DNA from: CAG-390 sp045541375
GTDB taxonomy: Bacteria > Bacillota > Clostridia > Oscillospirales > CAG-272
Length of the DNA stretch: 64,000 nucleotides
NCBI GenBank assembly: GCA_045541375.1
Contig: JAZQJB010000087.1
Span: 8,446 to 72,445 of the forward strand
Direction: 5' to 3'
Part shown: positions 40,386-49,380 of the stretch, one piece after another
How the letters are laid out: every line of letters starts with the position of its first letter
How positions within the stretch are numbered: the stretch's first letter is position 1
Notes under the pieces: model-generated
The model's input: only the letters and a program-made list of their open reading frames with translations
Told to the model about the DNA's origin: nothing
Databases searched by the model: none
Made by a program: the position numbers and the translations under genes

Positions 40386-41444
40386 ATGAAAAAAGATGAA
40401 TTTTTGAAGTTATTGCAGGCTCGCCTTGTCGAACGAGGTCTTACTCAAGCTGCGGCTGAAAAGGAGACCGAGCACGTTCGAATCTATCTTGCCGAATCGA
40501 GTATGGACGACGTCGATATTTCGATTGACGAGATGGCGGAGGGAATCCTATCAATGCTCAGCGACAGCTCTGAGAACAATCACGAGGATATCGATATCTC
40601 GCCCGTCCCGATGGTGAGCGATGATAATGACGAAAGCGTTTCGGATGAGCTCAGCGCCGCGATCGCCGCTATCGATTCCCCAGAGCCCGCAAAAGAGCCA
40701 ACCAAAGCTATTGACGAAGAGGAAGAAAAGCCCGAAACAGTAGCTATCCCAATCGTCATCGAGCCCGAAGCAGAAGCTCAGGATGAACCCGTAGAAGATG
40801 TTGCCGCAAATGAGGAAACCCCTGCACAAGCAGAACCTATGCCTGCAGAAGATATTCCCGAGCCACCCGCAGCGGTGCGTGAGTCTGCGCTCGAAGAAAC
40901 TCATCCTGAAAAATTGAAAGAAGCTCCCTCGGATGAACTGACGTCTGACGAAGAAAATGAAGATATAGAAAAATATATCCCGTACAATCAAAAGGTAAGA
41001 ATGAAAAAGATCGAAAACAGTAAAAAGGGCGGAAACGAGTGGCTTTACGTATTGCTTCTCGTCATAACGATACCGATTGCTGTAGCCCTCATCCTGACGG
41101 CAGCCGTGCTCTATCTCGGATTCTGGGTCGTACTTGCGCTTGCCATGATCGCGTGCATCGCGGTTCTGGTGGTATTCGTAGCCGTATTCGCATTAATATC
41201 AATAGTCGGAATAGTTTACGGCGTTGTTGAACTGATAACCGGAAATGTGCCTGTCGGTCTGTTCGAGATCGGACTCGGAGTAATGGTCGGCGCAGCGGTT
41301 ATGTTCATCGGCATTCTCGTTTATAATTTTGCGGTAAGATTCATTCCCTTTATTATGAAGCTTCTCGCGCGTCTCTTCCGTGCAGGATTCAGAGCGATCC
41401 GAAACGGATATCAAGTATTGAAAGGAGCTGTGGAAGAATTATGA
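40386..41444 (+). CDS. HAAS/DUF1700-like protein with acidic linker and membrane domain
   Basis: A 352-residue protein. Residues 1-60 form a helical HAAS-type domain (MKKDEFLKLLQARLVERGL), the fold found beside PadR regulators in Firmicutes. A long low-complexity Glu/Pro/Ala linker (about 75-205) leads to a basic KVRMKKIENSKK and three to four TM helices (about 222-320). It is followed by a DUF4097-like protein with which it overlaps by four bases (ATGA). The pair resembles envelope-stress or lipid-related operons, but the usual PadR gene is missing. CGGAG supports the start. Confidence 0.75.
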   Translation: MKKDEFLKLLQARLVERGLTQAAAEKETEHVRIYLAESSMDDVDISIDEMAEGILSMLSDSSENNHEDIDISPVPMVSDDNDESVSDELSAAIAAIDSPEPAKEPTKAIDEEEEKPETVAIPIVIEPEAEAQDEPVEDVAANEETPAQAEPMPAEDIPEPPAAVRESALEETHPEKLKEAPSDELTSDEENEDIEKYIPYNQKVRMKKIENSKKGGNEWLYVLLLVITIPIAVALILTAAVLYLGFWVVLALAMIACIAVLVVFVAVFALISIVGIVYGVVELITGNVPVGLFEIGLGVMVGAAVMFIGILVYNFAVRFIPFIMKLLARLFRAGFRAIRNGYQVLKGAVEEL

Positions 41445-42553
41445 AGCCTACCTCGGTAATATTTCTTATAGTATCAATATTGCTTGCCTGCGTTGGATTT
41501 CTGCTCTGCATAACAGCTTCTTCAATGGCTACCGAGCAGGGAATAGGACTTTTCTCGCTGATCGGCGATGAAGACGACAACTACGTTGCAACCCGGGAAT
41601 TCACCGAAGAAGATCTCAAGAAGATAGTCGTTAAGGTCAGCGACGTAAACGTTAACGTCATCGGCGGAGCAGAAGCAAGCAAGATCGAACTTGTAAACTT
41701 CATGAATAACTCCTATAACATTCAGGCAGGCCGTTCAACACTGCAGATCTCGGATAATTCGGGAATCACGGGTATCATCGACCTCGAAAATTTCAAGATC
41801 AACTTCAGCGGCTTCCGCGATTATCTGCACTACCTCTTTGATTTCATCGAGGGCAATGAGAAAAAGGAACAGATACTCAACGTTTATCTCACAGATGAAG
41901 CCGATCTCGTTAACTTTAACATTACAGTCGGCGACGGTGACATCACCCTTTCCCATATGCAGACCGAATGTGACTACAAGATCGTTCTTGCAAACGGCGT
42001 TGTTGAGATCGACAACGTAAAGACAGATTCTTCCATTCAGATCGAATCGACGGTAAGCTCGAACATCGAGATCAGAAACACAGTAACAGACGAGCTCCGC
42101 ATTATGTCCCCCAAGAGCGAATGTTACATCGAGATCTCCGATACGACCTTCTCTCGTGCAATGTATGTTGAAGCAAAATCGGGCGATATCGTTTACGACC
42201 GCGTTGAGGCTGATTTCGCGGGACTTGACGTAAAGCTCGAGGCACTCGGAAACACGATCAGCGTTTACGGTGAGAACCACGCGGATTCCTACGTTGAATT
42301 CAACGCCCCCATAACCGGCGATCCTTCAACGACTCCTTCGGTTCCCGGAACCGAGGAAACACTCCCCGAGGAGAATGAAACAACTGCACCCGCAGAGGAA
42401 GAAACTTCAGAAGACGAAACAACCGCAGAGGAAGAAACCACCGAGCCCGAAGATATCGGAGATATCGACGAGGAAGAGAACAATACCTCTGTTACCATCC
42501 CCGCAAATTCGCTTACGATCATTATCGAAGACGGTAAGATCGAGGTTAAATAA
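41441..42553 (+). CDS. DUF4097-like exported beta-helix protein
   Basis: A 370-residue protein. A TM or uncleaved signal helix (about 5-27) is followed by a repetitive beta-rich region (about 50-285) with short strands such as VNFNITVGDGDITLSHM and IQIESTVSSNIEIRNTV, as in DUF4097/putative-adhesin solenoids. A Thr/Glu-rich segment (about 295-345) and a last beta strand end the protein. Together with the overlapping HAAS-type gene it probably forms a membrane/envelope module; the ligand is unknown. Confidence 0.75.
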   Translation: MKPTSVIFLIVSILLACVGFLLCITASSMATEQGIGLFSLIGDEDDNYVATREFTEEDLKKIVVKVSDVNVNVIGGAEASKIELVNFMNNSYNIQAGRSTLQISDNSGITGIIDLENFKINFSGFRDYLHYLFDFIEGNEKKEQILNVYLTDEADLVNFNITVGDGDITLSHMQTECDYKIVLANGVVEIDNVKTDSSIQIESTVSSNIEIRNTVTDELRIMSPKSECYIEISDTTFSRAMYVEAKSGDIVYDRVEADFAGLDVKLEALGNTISVYGENHADSYVEFNAPITGDPSTTPSVPGTEETLPEENETTAPAEEETSEDETTAEEETTEPEDIGDIDEEENNTSVTIPANSLTIIIEDGKIEVK

Positions 42554-42557
42554 AAGA

Positions 42558-42592
42558 ATCGCCGAGGCGGAATGCCTCGGCGATATTTTTTA
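42558..42592. terminator. Bidirectional terminator
   Basis: An 11-bp stem (42558-42568 with 42574-42584, loop GGAAT) and ATTTTTTATT between the convergent DUF4097-like and ychF genes. Confidence 0.85.
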
Positions 42593-43687
42593 TTATACGT
42601 TAAATCTGAAGAGGGTAACGTCTCCGCCCTTCATGACGTATTCCTTGCCCTCGCTTCGAACAAGACCTGCTTCCTTTGCGGCAGTCATGCTGCCAAGCCG
42701 CATAAGATCATCGAAAGCAACGATCTCGGCACGGATGAATCCACGCTCAAAGTCGCTGTGGATCTTGCCCGCAGCTCCGGGAGCCTTTGTGCCCTTGCGG
42801 ATAGTCCATGCACGAACCTCCTTGGGGCCTGCAGTCAGGAAGCTGATAAGACCGAGAAGATCGTAGCCTGCGCGGATGAGTCTGTTAAGACCGGATTCTG
42901 CAAGTCCCATGTCCTCAAGGAACATCTGCTTTTCCTCGCCGTCAAGTTCTGCAAGCTCTGCTTCAAGTCCGCCGCAGATCGAAACGATTCCGGAATTTTC
43001 GCTTGCCGCAAACTCCTTGAGAGCTGCATAGTGAGGGTTCTGTACGGGATCCTCGTCAAGGCTGTTCTCGTCAACGTTCGCAACGTAGATGATGGGCTTT
43101 GCCGAGAGGAGAGGCATGTCCGCAAGCATCGCGCGCTCGTCGTCATTCATATCAATACCGCGCGCGGATTTGCCCTCGCCGAGATGCTCGATAAGTCTTT
43201 CAAGGAAAGCTGCTTCGGGCGCAAGGGACTTGTCCGCTTTCATCGCCTTGCGAGTGCGGTCGAGTCTTCTTTCTGCAACTTCGATGTCGGAAAGGATAAG
43301 CTCGTAGTTGATGGTCTCAACGTCGGAGATGGGGTTGACTCTTCCGTCAACGTGAATGATGTTGTCATCTTCAAAGCAACGGACAACGTGCAGGATGGCG
43401 TCGCATTCGCGGATGTGAGAGAGGAATTTGTTTCCGAGACCTTCGCCCTGGGAAGCGCCCTTGACAAGTCCCGCAATGTCAAAGAATTCAACAACCGCAG
43501 GAGTGTACTTCTCGGGTGTATACATTTCTGCCAGAGCATCAAGTCTGGGGTCGGGTACGGGAACGACACCGACGTTAGGTTCTATGGTGCAGAAAGGGTA
43601 GTTAGCCGAGTCTGCGCCGCCGCCGCAAAGGGCGTTAAAAAGCGTACTTTTGCCCACATTGGGCAGTCCAACAATACCAAGTTTCAT
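42593..43687 (-). CDS. ychF: Redox-regulated ATPase YchF (Obg-like)
   Basis: A 364-residue P-loop protein. G1 is GLPNVGKST, G3 is DIAGLVKGASQGEGLGN, and G4 is NVDEN in place of NKxD, which explains the family's preference for ATP over GTP. An antiparallel coiled coil lies near 125-200 and the TGS domain covers the last 85 residues (FLTAGPKEVRAWTIRKG). YchF binds ribosomes and modulates stress responses. The ATG at 43687 follows CGGAG; the frame extends upstream to 43762 without motifs. Confidence 0.96.
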   Translation of the reverse strand: MKLGIVGLPNVGKSTLFNALCGGGADSANYPFCTIEPNVGVVPVPDPRLDALAEMYTPEKYTPAVVEFFDIAGLVKGASQGEGLGNKFLSHIRECDAILHVVRCFEDDNIIHVDGRVNPISDVETINYELILSDIEVAERRLDRTRKAMKADKSLAPEAAFLERLIEHLGEGKSARGIDMNDDERAMLADMPLLSAKPIIYVANVDENSLDEDPVQNPHYAALKEFAASENSGIVSICGGLEAELAELDGEEKQMFLEDMGLAESGLNRLIRAGYDLLGLISFLTAGPKEVRAWTIRKGTKAPGAAGKIHSDFERGFIRAEIVAFDDLMRLGSMTAAKEAGLVRSEGKEYVMKGGDVTLFRFNV

Positions 43688-43812
43688 GTGTAACTCCGAT
43701 AAAAAATAGTTTAGCCCTAATATTATATAATAAAATTGTGAAAAATTCAAGCAAAAGTGCAAAAAATACTAAAAAAATGCGAAAAATATGAACATTTTTT
43801 TGAAAAAAGTAT

Positions 43813-43840
43813 TTGCAAAATCGAAATTATGTGATATAAT
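43813..43840 (+). promoter_or_regulatory. Extended -10 promoter of the two-component system
   Basis: TTGCAA (43813-43818), 16-base spacer, TATAAT (43835-43840) preceded by TGA. The leader runs about 75 bases to the ATG at 43922. Confidence 0.7.
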
Positions 43841-43921
43841 ATAAGGGAAAGTATAAAAATGCCGAAGTTTGCCCAAATGCGGAAATATTCGGCAAGTCCA
43901 AAATTAACATAGGAGGAAAAA

Positions 43922-44614
43922 ATGTATACCAAAATTCTTGTTGTCGATGATGACAGCTATATTTGCGACCTTCTGAAGACATCTCTCGAAAAGGAAGGCT
44001 ATGAGGTACGCACCGCACCGGACGGTTATCAGGCTATCGATGTATTTAAGAAATACGAGCCCGATCTTGTTCTCCTTGATATTATGCTTCCCGGTAAGAA
44101 CGGCAAAGACGTTTGCACAGAACTCCGCAAGTTTACAAACAAGCCTATCATTATGATCACCGCTAAGGGCGAGGTCGTTGATAAGGTCGTATGTCTCGAG
44201 CTTGGCGCCGACGATTTCGTTGTTAAACCCTTTGATATGAGCGAACTCTTCGCACGCATCAAGGCGGTTCTCCGCCGTTGCAATACCCATGACGATCCCG
44301 ATGACGATGAGGTTATTAAGTTCGAAAACATCGAGATCAGCAAGCAGAAGTATGAACTCAAGCTCAACGGCAAGAGCGTTGATATCCCCCCCAAGGAGCT
44401 TGAACTGCTTTACTTCTTGGCTTCCAACTATAACCGCGTTTTCACAAGAGATCAGCTTCTCGACAAGGTTTGGGGCTTCGATTATCTTGGTGACTCGCGT
44501 ACTGTTGATGTACATGTTAAGCGCCTCCGCGAAAAGCTTGAAGGCGTATCCGATAAGTGGGTGCTCAAAACAGTTTGGGGCGTAGGCTACAAGTTTGAAT
44601 TGACAGGCAACTGA
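43922..44614 (+). CDS. OmpR/PhoB-family response regulator
   Basis: A 230-residue regulator. The receiver domain (1-120) has the acidic pair DDDSY, phosphoacceptor Asp in PDLVLLDIMLPG, Thr in IMITAKG and Lys in VVKPFD. The DNA-binding winged helix (about 130-228) ends with RTVDVHVKRLREKLEG and VWGVGYKFE. AGGAGG precedes the ATG. It forms a system with the following kinase and an HtrA protease, an arrangement like CssRS-HtrA or WalRK-HtrA-type envelope stress loci. Confidence 0.95.
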   Translation: MYTKILVVDDDSYICDLLKTSLEKEGYEVRTAPDGYQAIDVFKKYEPDLVLLDIMLPGKNGKDVCTELRKFTNKPIIMITAKGEVVDKVVCLELGADDFVVKPFDMSELFARIKAVLRRCNTHDDPDDDEVIKFENIEISKQKYELKLNGKSVDIPPKELELLYFLASNYNRVFTRDQLLDKVWGFDYLGDSRTVDVHVKRLREKLEGVSDKWVLKTVWGVGYKFELTGN

Positions 44615-44622
44615 TCCTGAAC

Positions 44623-44654
44623 AAGAATACGCCCGAAGAGGGCGTATTCTTTTT
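44623..44654 (+). terminator. Terminator-like hairpin between regulator and kinase genes
   Basis: A 12-bp stem (44623-44634 with 44640-44651, loop GAAGA) running into TTTT, only nine bases after the regulator's stop and 30 bases before the kinase start. It should reduce, not abolish, kinase transcription. Confidence 0.7.
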
Positions 44655-44683
44655 AAAATTAAAAAATCGGAAAGGAGAAGGAA

Positions 44684-46174
44684 ATGTTTAAAAGTATTTA
44701 CGTTAAATATATCGTGACGTTTATGGTAATAATAGGAACAAGCCTTATCCTTCTTCTTGCCATCATAGGTACGCTCGTTGACGAATATTCCGAAACGTCA
44801 AAAAACGAGGCAGTCTCCGCCGCCGCAGGAGCCATCGGGCAGGGAATACAGACGAAATTGCAAAAATTCGGTTCAAGCGGAAGCTTTGCAACCTTTTGCG
44901 ACCATTACGAAAACGACATCGACGTGCAGATAAACACCGTCAAGGCAATGGCAAATTTCCCTGTAACGGTATTTATTGCAGATAGTGAAGGAAGCATACT
45001 CCTTGCGCGACCCGATGAAAACTGCGACTATCAGAATGGCGCGCAGATTCCGCGTTCTTTAATGGATGAGATAAACAACGGCGTTGAGCAGTCCGTTCTC
45101 AACAACCTCGAAGGAATATTCGATACTCCGCACGTTATAAGCGCCACTCCGATCTATCTGCGCAACAATTATGTCTGCGGAACCGTTATCGTTTGTTGCG
45201 ATATGGAATCCATCAGTGATTTCGCAGAGGTCCTTATCAAAACAGTAGCCATTTCCAGCCTTTGGGTAATGCTCGCGTCTTTGATCGCGATATTCTTCAT
45301 CAGTGAAAGAATAATCAGTCCCCTTCGCGGAATGAGCCAGGCGGCAAAGAGCTTTGCAAAGGGAGAATTCAGCGTCCGAGTTCCCGTTGTCGGAAACGAC
45401 GAGGTAGCACAGCTTGCCTCGGCATTCAACAACATGGCGCAAAACCTTGAGTCGCTCGATGAAATGAGAAATAACTTCATGTCGAGTGTTTCCCACGATA
45501 TGAGAACCCCCATGACAACGATCTCGGGCTTCATAGATTGCATTTTAAGCGGTGCCATTCCTCCCGAAAAACACGAGTATTATCTCAAGATCATCCGCGA
45601 CGAAGTGCTAAGACTCTCCCGCCTTGTTGCAAGCCTTCTTGATATTTCAAGAATCCAGGCGGGCGATAGAAAGTTCGTTATGGAACCCTTTGACATCTGC
45701 GAGATGGGACGCCAGGTCCTTATATCCTTTGAACAAAAGATCGATAAAAAACGCCTCGAGGTCGAATTTATCTGCGACGATGACAATATGTTCGTAACAG
45801 GCGACCACGACGCGATCTATCAGATATTCTACAACATTACCGATAACGCTGTAAAATTCGCACACGAAAGCGGACTCCTTCGCATTTCGCTCACCAAAGA
45901 TGAAAAGAACAAGGTCAAGATCTCCGTTTACAACGAGGGCGACGGAATCCCCTATGACGATCAGCCTTACATTTTCGAGCGATTCTATAAGAGCGACCGC
46001 AGCAGAGGCAAGGATAAAACCGGCGTCGGACTCGGTATGTTTATAGCAAAAACCATTATTGAAGCGCACAAAGAGGTCATAGCTCTTGAGAGTGAGCCGG
46101 GCAAGTACTGTGAATTCTATTTCACTCTGCCGATCACTCCCGAGGACAAATTGCCTCAAAAGTCCCGCGAATGA
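44684..46174 (+). CDS. Sensor histidine kinase
   Basis: A 496-residue membrane kinase. TM1 (about 8-30), an extracytoplasmic sensor (about 31-178), TM2 (about 180-203), HAMP (about 205-258), HisKA with the phosphoacceptor His in SSVSHDMRTPMT, and a HATPase domain with N-box DNAVKFA, G1 EGDGIPY and G2 GVGLGMF. The sensor domain resembles the Cache/PAS-like folds of WalK or PhoR but its ligand is unknown. GGAGAAGG precedes the ATG. An htrA-type gene starts nine bases after its stop. Confidence 0.94.
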   Translation: MFKSIYVKYIVTFMVIIGTSLILLLAIIGTLVDEYSETSKNEAVSAAAGAIGQGIQTKLQKFGSSGSFATFCDHYENDIDVQINTVKAMANFPVTVFIADSEGSILLARPDENCDYQNGAQIPRSLMDEINNGVEQSVLNNLEGIFDTPHVISATPIYLRNNYVCGTVIVCCDMESISDFAEVLIKTVAISSLWVMLASLIAIFFISERIISPLRGMSQAAKSFAKGEFSVRVPVVGNDEVAQLASAFNNMAQNLESLDEMRNNFMSSVSHDMRTPMTTISGFIDCILSGAIPPEKHEYYLKIIRDEVLRLSRLVASLLDISRIQAGDRKFVMEPFDICEMGRQVLISFEQKIDKKRLEVEFICDDDNMFVTGDHDAIYQIFYNITDNAVKFAHESGLLRISLTKDEKNKVKISVYNEGDGIPYDDQPYIFERFYKSDRSRGKDKTGVGLGMFIAKTIIEAHKEVIALESEPGKYCEFYFTLPITPEDKLPQKSRE

Positions 46175-46183
46175 GGAAAATTA

Positions 46184-47494
46184 ATGAACGAACACGATGA
46201 AAAGATTATCGGCGAAGAAGTGACCGAACAGAAGGAAGAGCCGACCTCTGAATCTTCCGGTGAAACTCTTCCCGAAACCAATACTGAACAGAAAATCGAA
46301 CCTGTGACAGAACCGGAACCCACAGCAGAAGTTTCCGCTCCACCCGCGCCTGTTGCAGATGTAAAGGAATACTGGAGCTTTTCCGAGCAGGTGAAGGCAG
46401 ATAAAGCTGCACAGAAGAAAAAAGGTCGCCGCGGCGCGCTTGCCTACGCGATCATTATGACTTGCCTTTTTGTCGTCTGCTTTGCGCTCCTTGCAGTCCT
46501 GCTTATCACGGGATTCGGAACGGATAAGAATGTCGTTGAGGTTCCCACCGACGGAGCCTCACTTGCAGATCTTGTTGACAGCGTTATAGATTCCGTCGTT
46601 ACGGTCGTTGTTGCCAAAGATGGCGGCACGGGATTCGGCAGCGGATTCGTCTACACCGATGACGGTTATATAATCACCAACTACCACGTTATCGAGGGTG
46701 CGAAGAGCATCAAGGTAATGTGCACCGATGGCAGAGAACGCCCCGCAGAGCTGATCGACGGTGATGAACTTTCCGACGTTGCAGTCATCCGTGTCCTCAA
46801 CCTTGGACTCACACCTCTCGCAATAGGCGATTCGGATACTCTTCGCGTCGGCGAGGACGTCATAGCAATCGGTACTCCCGTTGACACCGATTATGCGGGC
46901 ACAGTAACAAAGGGTATCGTTTCGGGTATTAAGAGAACGGTACGCGTTTACGAATCTTCGGGTCTGCTTGAAAAGACTATGGAGATGATCCAGACCGATA
47001 CCACCCTCAACCACGGCAACTCGGGCGGTCCGCTTCTCAATATGCGCGGCGAGGTCGTCGGAATCAATACGATGAAGTATTATGCCTCCGACGCGGGCGA
47101 TACTCTTTATTTCTCGATCCAGATCAATGATGCTGTTGCCATTGCCGACGATATAATCGAGGACGGCAAGTACTCGGGCAACAAGGGCAGCGCAACACAG
47201 GGCGTACAGCTTGGAATTCAAGGCGGAACAGTATATAAGGGCGTTGAAACTCAAGTTGCGGTCGGTGTGGTTATAACCCCCGAGGTTGACGGCGTTTACA
47301 TCTCCGCCGTAACCGAAGGATATCCCGCGCACGGCAAGATCGAGGCAAACGATATCATCGTTTCCTTCGGCGGCGTAAAGACAGAAACGATCGAAGAACT
47401 CCGCGCCGAGCTCTTCAAGCATAAGGTCGGCGATACCGTTACTGTCGAAGTATGGAGAAACGGCAAGATAATTTCCGTTGAAGTTACTTTATAA
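46184..47494 (+). CDS. HtrA/DegP-type serine protease with PDZ domain
   Basis: A 436-residue membrane-anchored protease. An acidic cytoplasmic N-terminus (1-80) with a basic KKKGRR stop precedes TM (about 87-110). The trypsin-like domain (about 125-335) has the full triad: His in ITNYHVIEG, Asp in SDVAVI, Ser in HGNSGGPLL. A PDZ domain covers about 345-432 (GVYISAVTEGYPAHG). It degrades or refolds misfolded exported proteins. Its position right after a two-component pair suggests it belongs to the regulon that system controls. Confidence 0.95.
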   Translation: MNEHDEKIIGEEVTEQKEEPTSESSGETLPETNTEQKIEPVTEPEPTAEVSAPPAPVADVKEYWSFSEQVKADKAAQKKKGRRGALAYAIIMTCLFVVCFALLAVLLITGFGTDKNVVEVPTDGASLADLVDSVIDSVVTVVVAKDGGTGFGSGFVYTDDGYIITNYHVIEGAKSIKVMCTDGRERPAELIDGDELSDVAVIRVLNLGLTPLAIGDSDTLRVGEDVIAIGTPVDTDYAGTVTKGIVSGIKRTVRVYESSGLLEKTMEMIQTDTTLNHGNSGGPLLNMRGEVVGINTMKYYASDAGDTLYFSIQINDAVAIADDIIEDGKYSGNKGSATQGVQLGIQGGTVYKGVETQVAVGVVITPEVDGVYISAVTEGYPAHGKIEANDIIVSFGGVKTETIEELRAELFKHKVGDTVTVEVWRNGKIISVEVTL

Positions 47495-47500
47495 AATAAG

Positions 47501-47535
47501 ATCCGCAGAGCGTTTTGCTCTGCGGATTTGCTTTA
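47501..47535. terminator. Bidirectional terminator
   Basis: An 11-bp stem (47501-47511 with 47517-47527, loop GTTTT) between the convergent protease and MutS-like genes. The T-tract on the plus side is short. Confidence 0.7.
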
Positions 47536-49134
47536 TCTGTTTATCTTTTTCATAATCGACTCGTGCGAGAGTCCGTATTTGTTTGCGATGTCGCGTGCAT
47601 AGCTCTTGCCGTCGGGCTTTGCGCGATAGATCTTGAAGGAACGCTTGCCTTCGTCGATTCCCGCAACGAGCGTGTCGATCGGCGCACCGCCTTCAGCCGC
47701 GCATTTTTCGTTGATGTCATCAAGCATTGCGGCAAGCTCGTGAAGGTGGGTGGAGAAGAGTGTGCGACACTTTACAGCCGAGAAGCCCGTAAGGATCTCT
47801 GCGGCGATGTAGGAAGCCTCGTAAGAGCCCGTGGAGGAAAGCGATTCGTCAAGCAGAACGAGCGAATGCGATGTCACGCTGTCGAAGATCTCGCCAAGAC
47901 GCGCGCATTCCTCACCAAGTCTACCTTTGTCGATAGTGTCGTCAGCACCGGTGGGGAAGTGGGTGTAGATGGCGTCAACCGGCGAGATGGTCGCACTTTT
48001 TGCGGGCACGAAAAGACCAAGCTGCATCATTACCTGAGCCATACCGAGCGCGCAGGTGATGACCGATTTACCGCCTCGGTTAGGTCCCGAGAGAATGTAT
48101 ATCGTCGCCTTTTCGTCAAAGATAAGGTCGTTTGTAACGATCTCATCGTCGATCTTGAGCGCAACTGCGGGGTTGTAAAGACCGATTGCTTTGAAAGCTC
48201 TGTCATCTGCGGGAGCAAGCACAGGAACGCAAAGGTCGCATCCCTTTTCGCGCAGACGGCTCATAAGGCGAGTACCCTTGATGAGAAATTCGATCTCGGG
48301 CATCAGGTTAAGCAGGAAGTCTGTGTTCTCGAGAACGTACTGCTGAACGATCTTCTTCCAGGAGCGGAGCGAGGACTTATAAACCTCGTTGATCGCTGTG
48401 TTGAAAGCAAGCGAAAGCGCGGTCTTCTGGCTTTCCGACTGCTTCTTGCCGAAGGGAACAAGACTCGCGATGCAAGTGTACTCGTCATCCTTGAAATTGA
48501 GACGAAGTATCTTTTCAAGCACCTCTCCCGAACGGAAGGATTCGGAATTGATCGAAAGCACGCCCGCCGAGGAGGGACGAAGCTGCGCGTCAAGGTTGAC
48601 ACCCATCGTCACGCTCTTGATCTCGCGCACACGCTTTGTAAGCTCGCAGAGCTTCTCGTTGAGTTGGGCGTAGTAATCGCTCTCCGCAAGCTCGCTGATA
48701 CGGTCACAGAGCGTTCTGAAGGCCTGTCCCTTAAGGTTGTCGCGAACTGCGTTAAGTCCGTCGTCAAGCGTGTCGATGCAGGAAATATAAAGCTCAATTT
48801 CGGTTATGCTCGAAAGATAATCATTGGGGTCACCGCTGTCAGCCTCCAGACGTCGAAGCTCCATAATATCCGAAAGGATGGGGAGCAGATCATTGAGTGT
48901 ACGGATAAGCTCGGGGTTGTCAAGCATATCTCCGAAAGTCTCGCGGCGGTAATTGATGACCGCTTCGTCTGATGTAAAGAATTCGGAAAGAGAGCCGTTC
49001 TTCAGATCAAAGATCTGCGAAAAGCCCATTTCGTCAAGAGTGAAATCCGAAATATCGGGGCGCACGCCCTCCGACATGTGTCGGCTGATGCTTTCGGCAT
49101 TCGGATAAAGCAAAGAAAAATTAGTAAGATCCAA
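47533..49134 (-). CDS. MutS-family ATPase lacking the mismatch-recognition domain
   Basis: A 533-residue protein: helical MutS core/clamp domains (about 60-330) followed by the C-terminal ABC ATPase with Walker A SGPNRGGKSV, the Q/dimer segment FPTGADDTIDKGRLGEECARL, Walker B SLVLLDESLSSTGSYE and the His switch STHLHEL. MutS domain I and a MutS2 Smr domain are both absent. It matches the short MutS-related proteins of unknown role in Clostridia. The best start is TTG at 49134, with AAAGGA ten bases upstream; an internal ATG at residue 20 is the alternative. A MITE-like element lies just upstream. Confidence 0.85.
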   Translation of the reverse strand: MDLTNFSLLYPNAESISRHMSEGVRPDISDFTLDEMGFSQIFDLKNGSLSEFFTSDEAVINYRRETFGDMLDNPELIRTLNDLLPILSDIMELRRLEADSGDPNDYLSSITEIELYISCIDTLDDGLNAVRDNLKGQAFRTLCDRISELAESDYYAQLNEKLCELTKRVREIKSVTMGVNLDAQLRPSSAGVLSINSESFRSGEVLEKILRLNFKDDEYTCIASLVPFGKKQSESQKTALSLAFNTAINEVYKSSLRSWKKIVQQYVLENTDFLLNLMPEIEFLIKGTRLMSRLREKGCDLCVPVLAPADDRAFKAIGLYNPAVALKIDDEIVTNDLIFDEKATIYILSGPNRGGKSVITCALGMAQVMMQLGLFVPAKSATISPVDAIYTHFPTGADDTIDKGRLGEECARLGEIFDSVTSHSLVLLDESLSSTGSYEASYIAAEILTGFSAVKCRTLFSTHLHELAAMLDDINEKCAAEGGAPIDTLVAGIDEGKRSFKIYRAKPDGKSYARDIANKYGLSHESIMKKINR

Positions 49135-49166
49135 AACTGATCATTCCTTTCTATCGGTTTGGTCAA

Positions 49167-49335
49167 TTAAGGCAATACCGCACAATTCTGATGGTGCAAT
49201 TGCGCCGTCAGAAATTTCGTCAGGGTGTACAAAATTCCGCAGGCAATAGTAGACCTATTGACAAGGGATTTTGTGCAGCTTGACGGAATTTATGCAAGCA
49301 AGTGTGCCGTCACGAATTGTGTGGTATTGCCTTAA
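49167..49335. mobile_element. MITE-like inverted-repeat element with TTAA ends
   Basis: A 169-base element whose ends are nearly perfect inverted repeats: TTAAGGCAATACCGCACAA on the left against TTGTGTGGTATTGCCTTAA on the right, one mismatch. The inner parts also match in inverse orientation (the AAATTTCGTCAGGGTGTACAAAAT stretch with its counterpart ATTTTGTGCAGCTTGACGGAATTT, several mismatches), so the element can form one long hairpin. TTAA at both ends could be the terminus or a target-site duplication. It has no ORF and sits between a MutS-like gene and a tyrosine recombinase gene. Probably moved by a transposase encoded elsewhere. Confidence 0.8.
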
Positions 49336-49380
49336 ATATTATATCATATAAATTCCGAAAAGTATATAGCAAAATGTAAA

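Noticed and set aside
47515..48972. 485-residue plus-strand frame opposite the MutS-like gene
   Set aside because: Begins inside the bidirectional terminator, has low-complexity Val/Asp/Lys composition and no motif; the minus strand carries clear Walker motifs.
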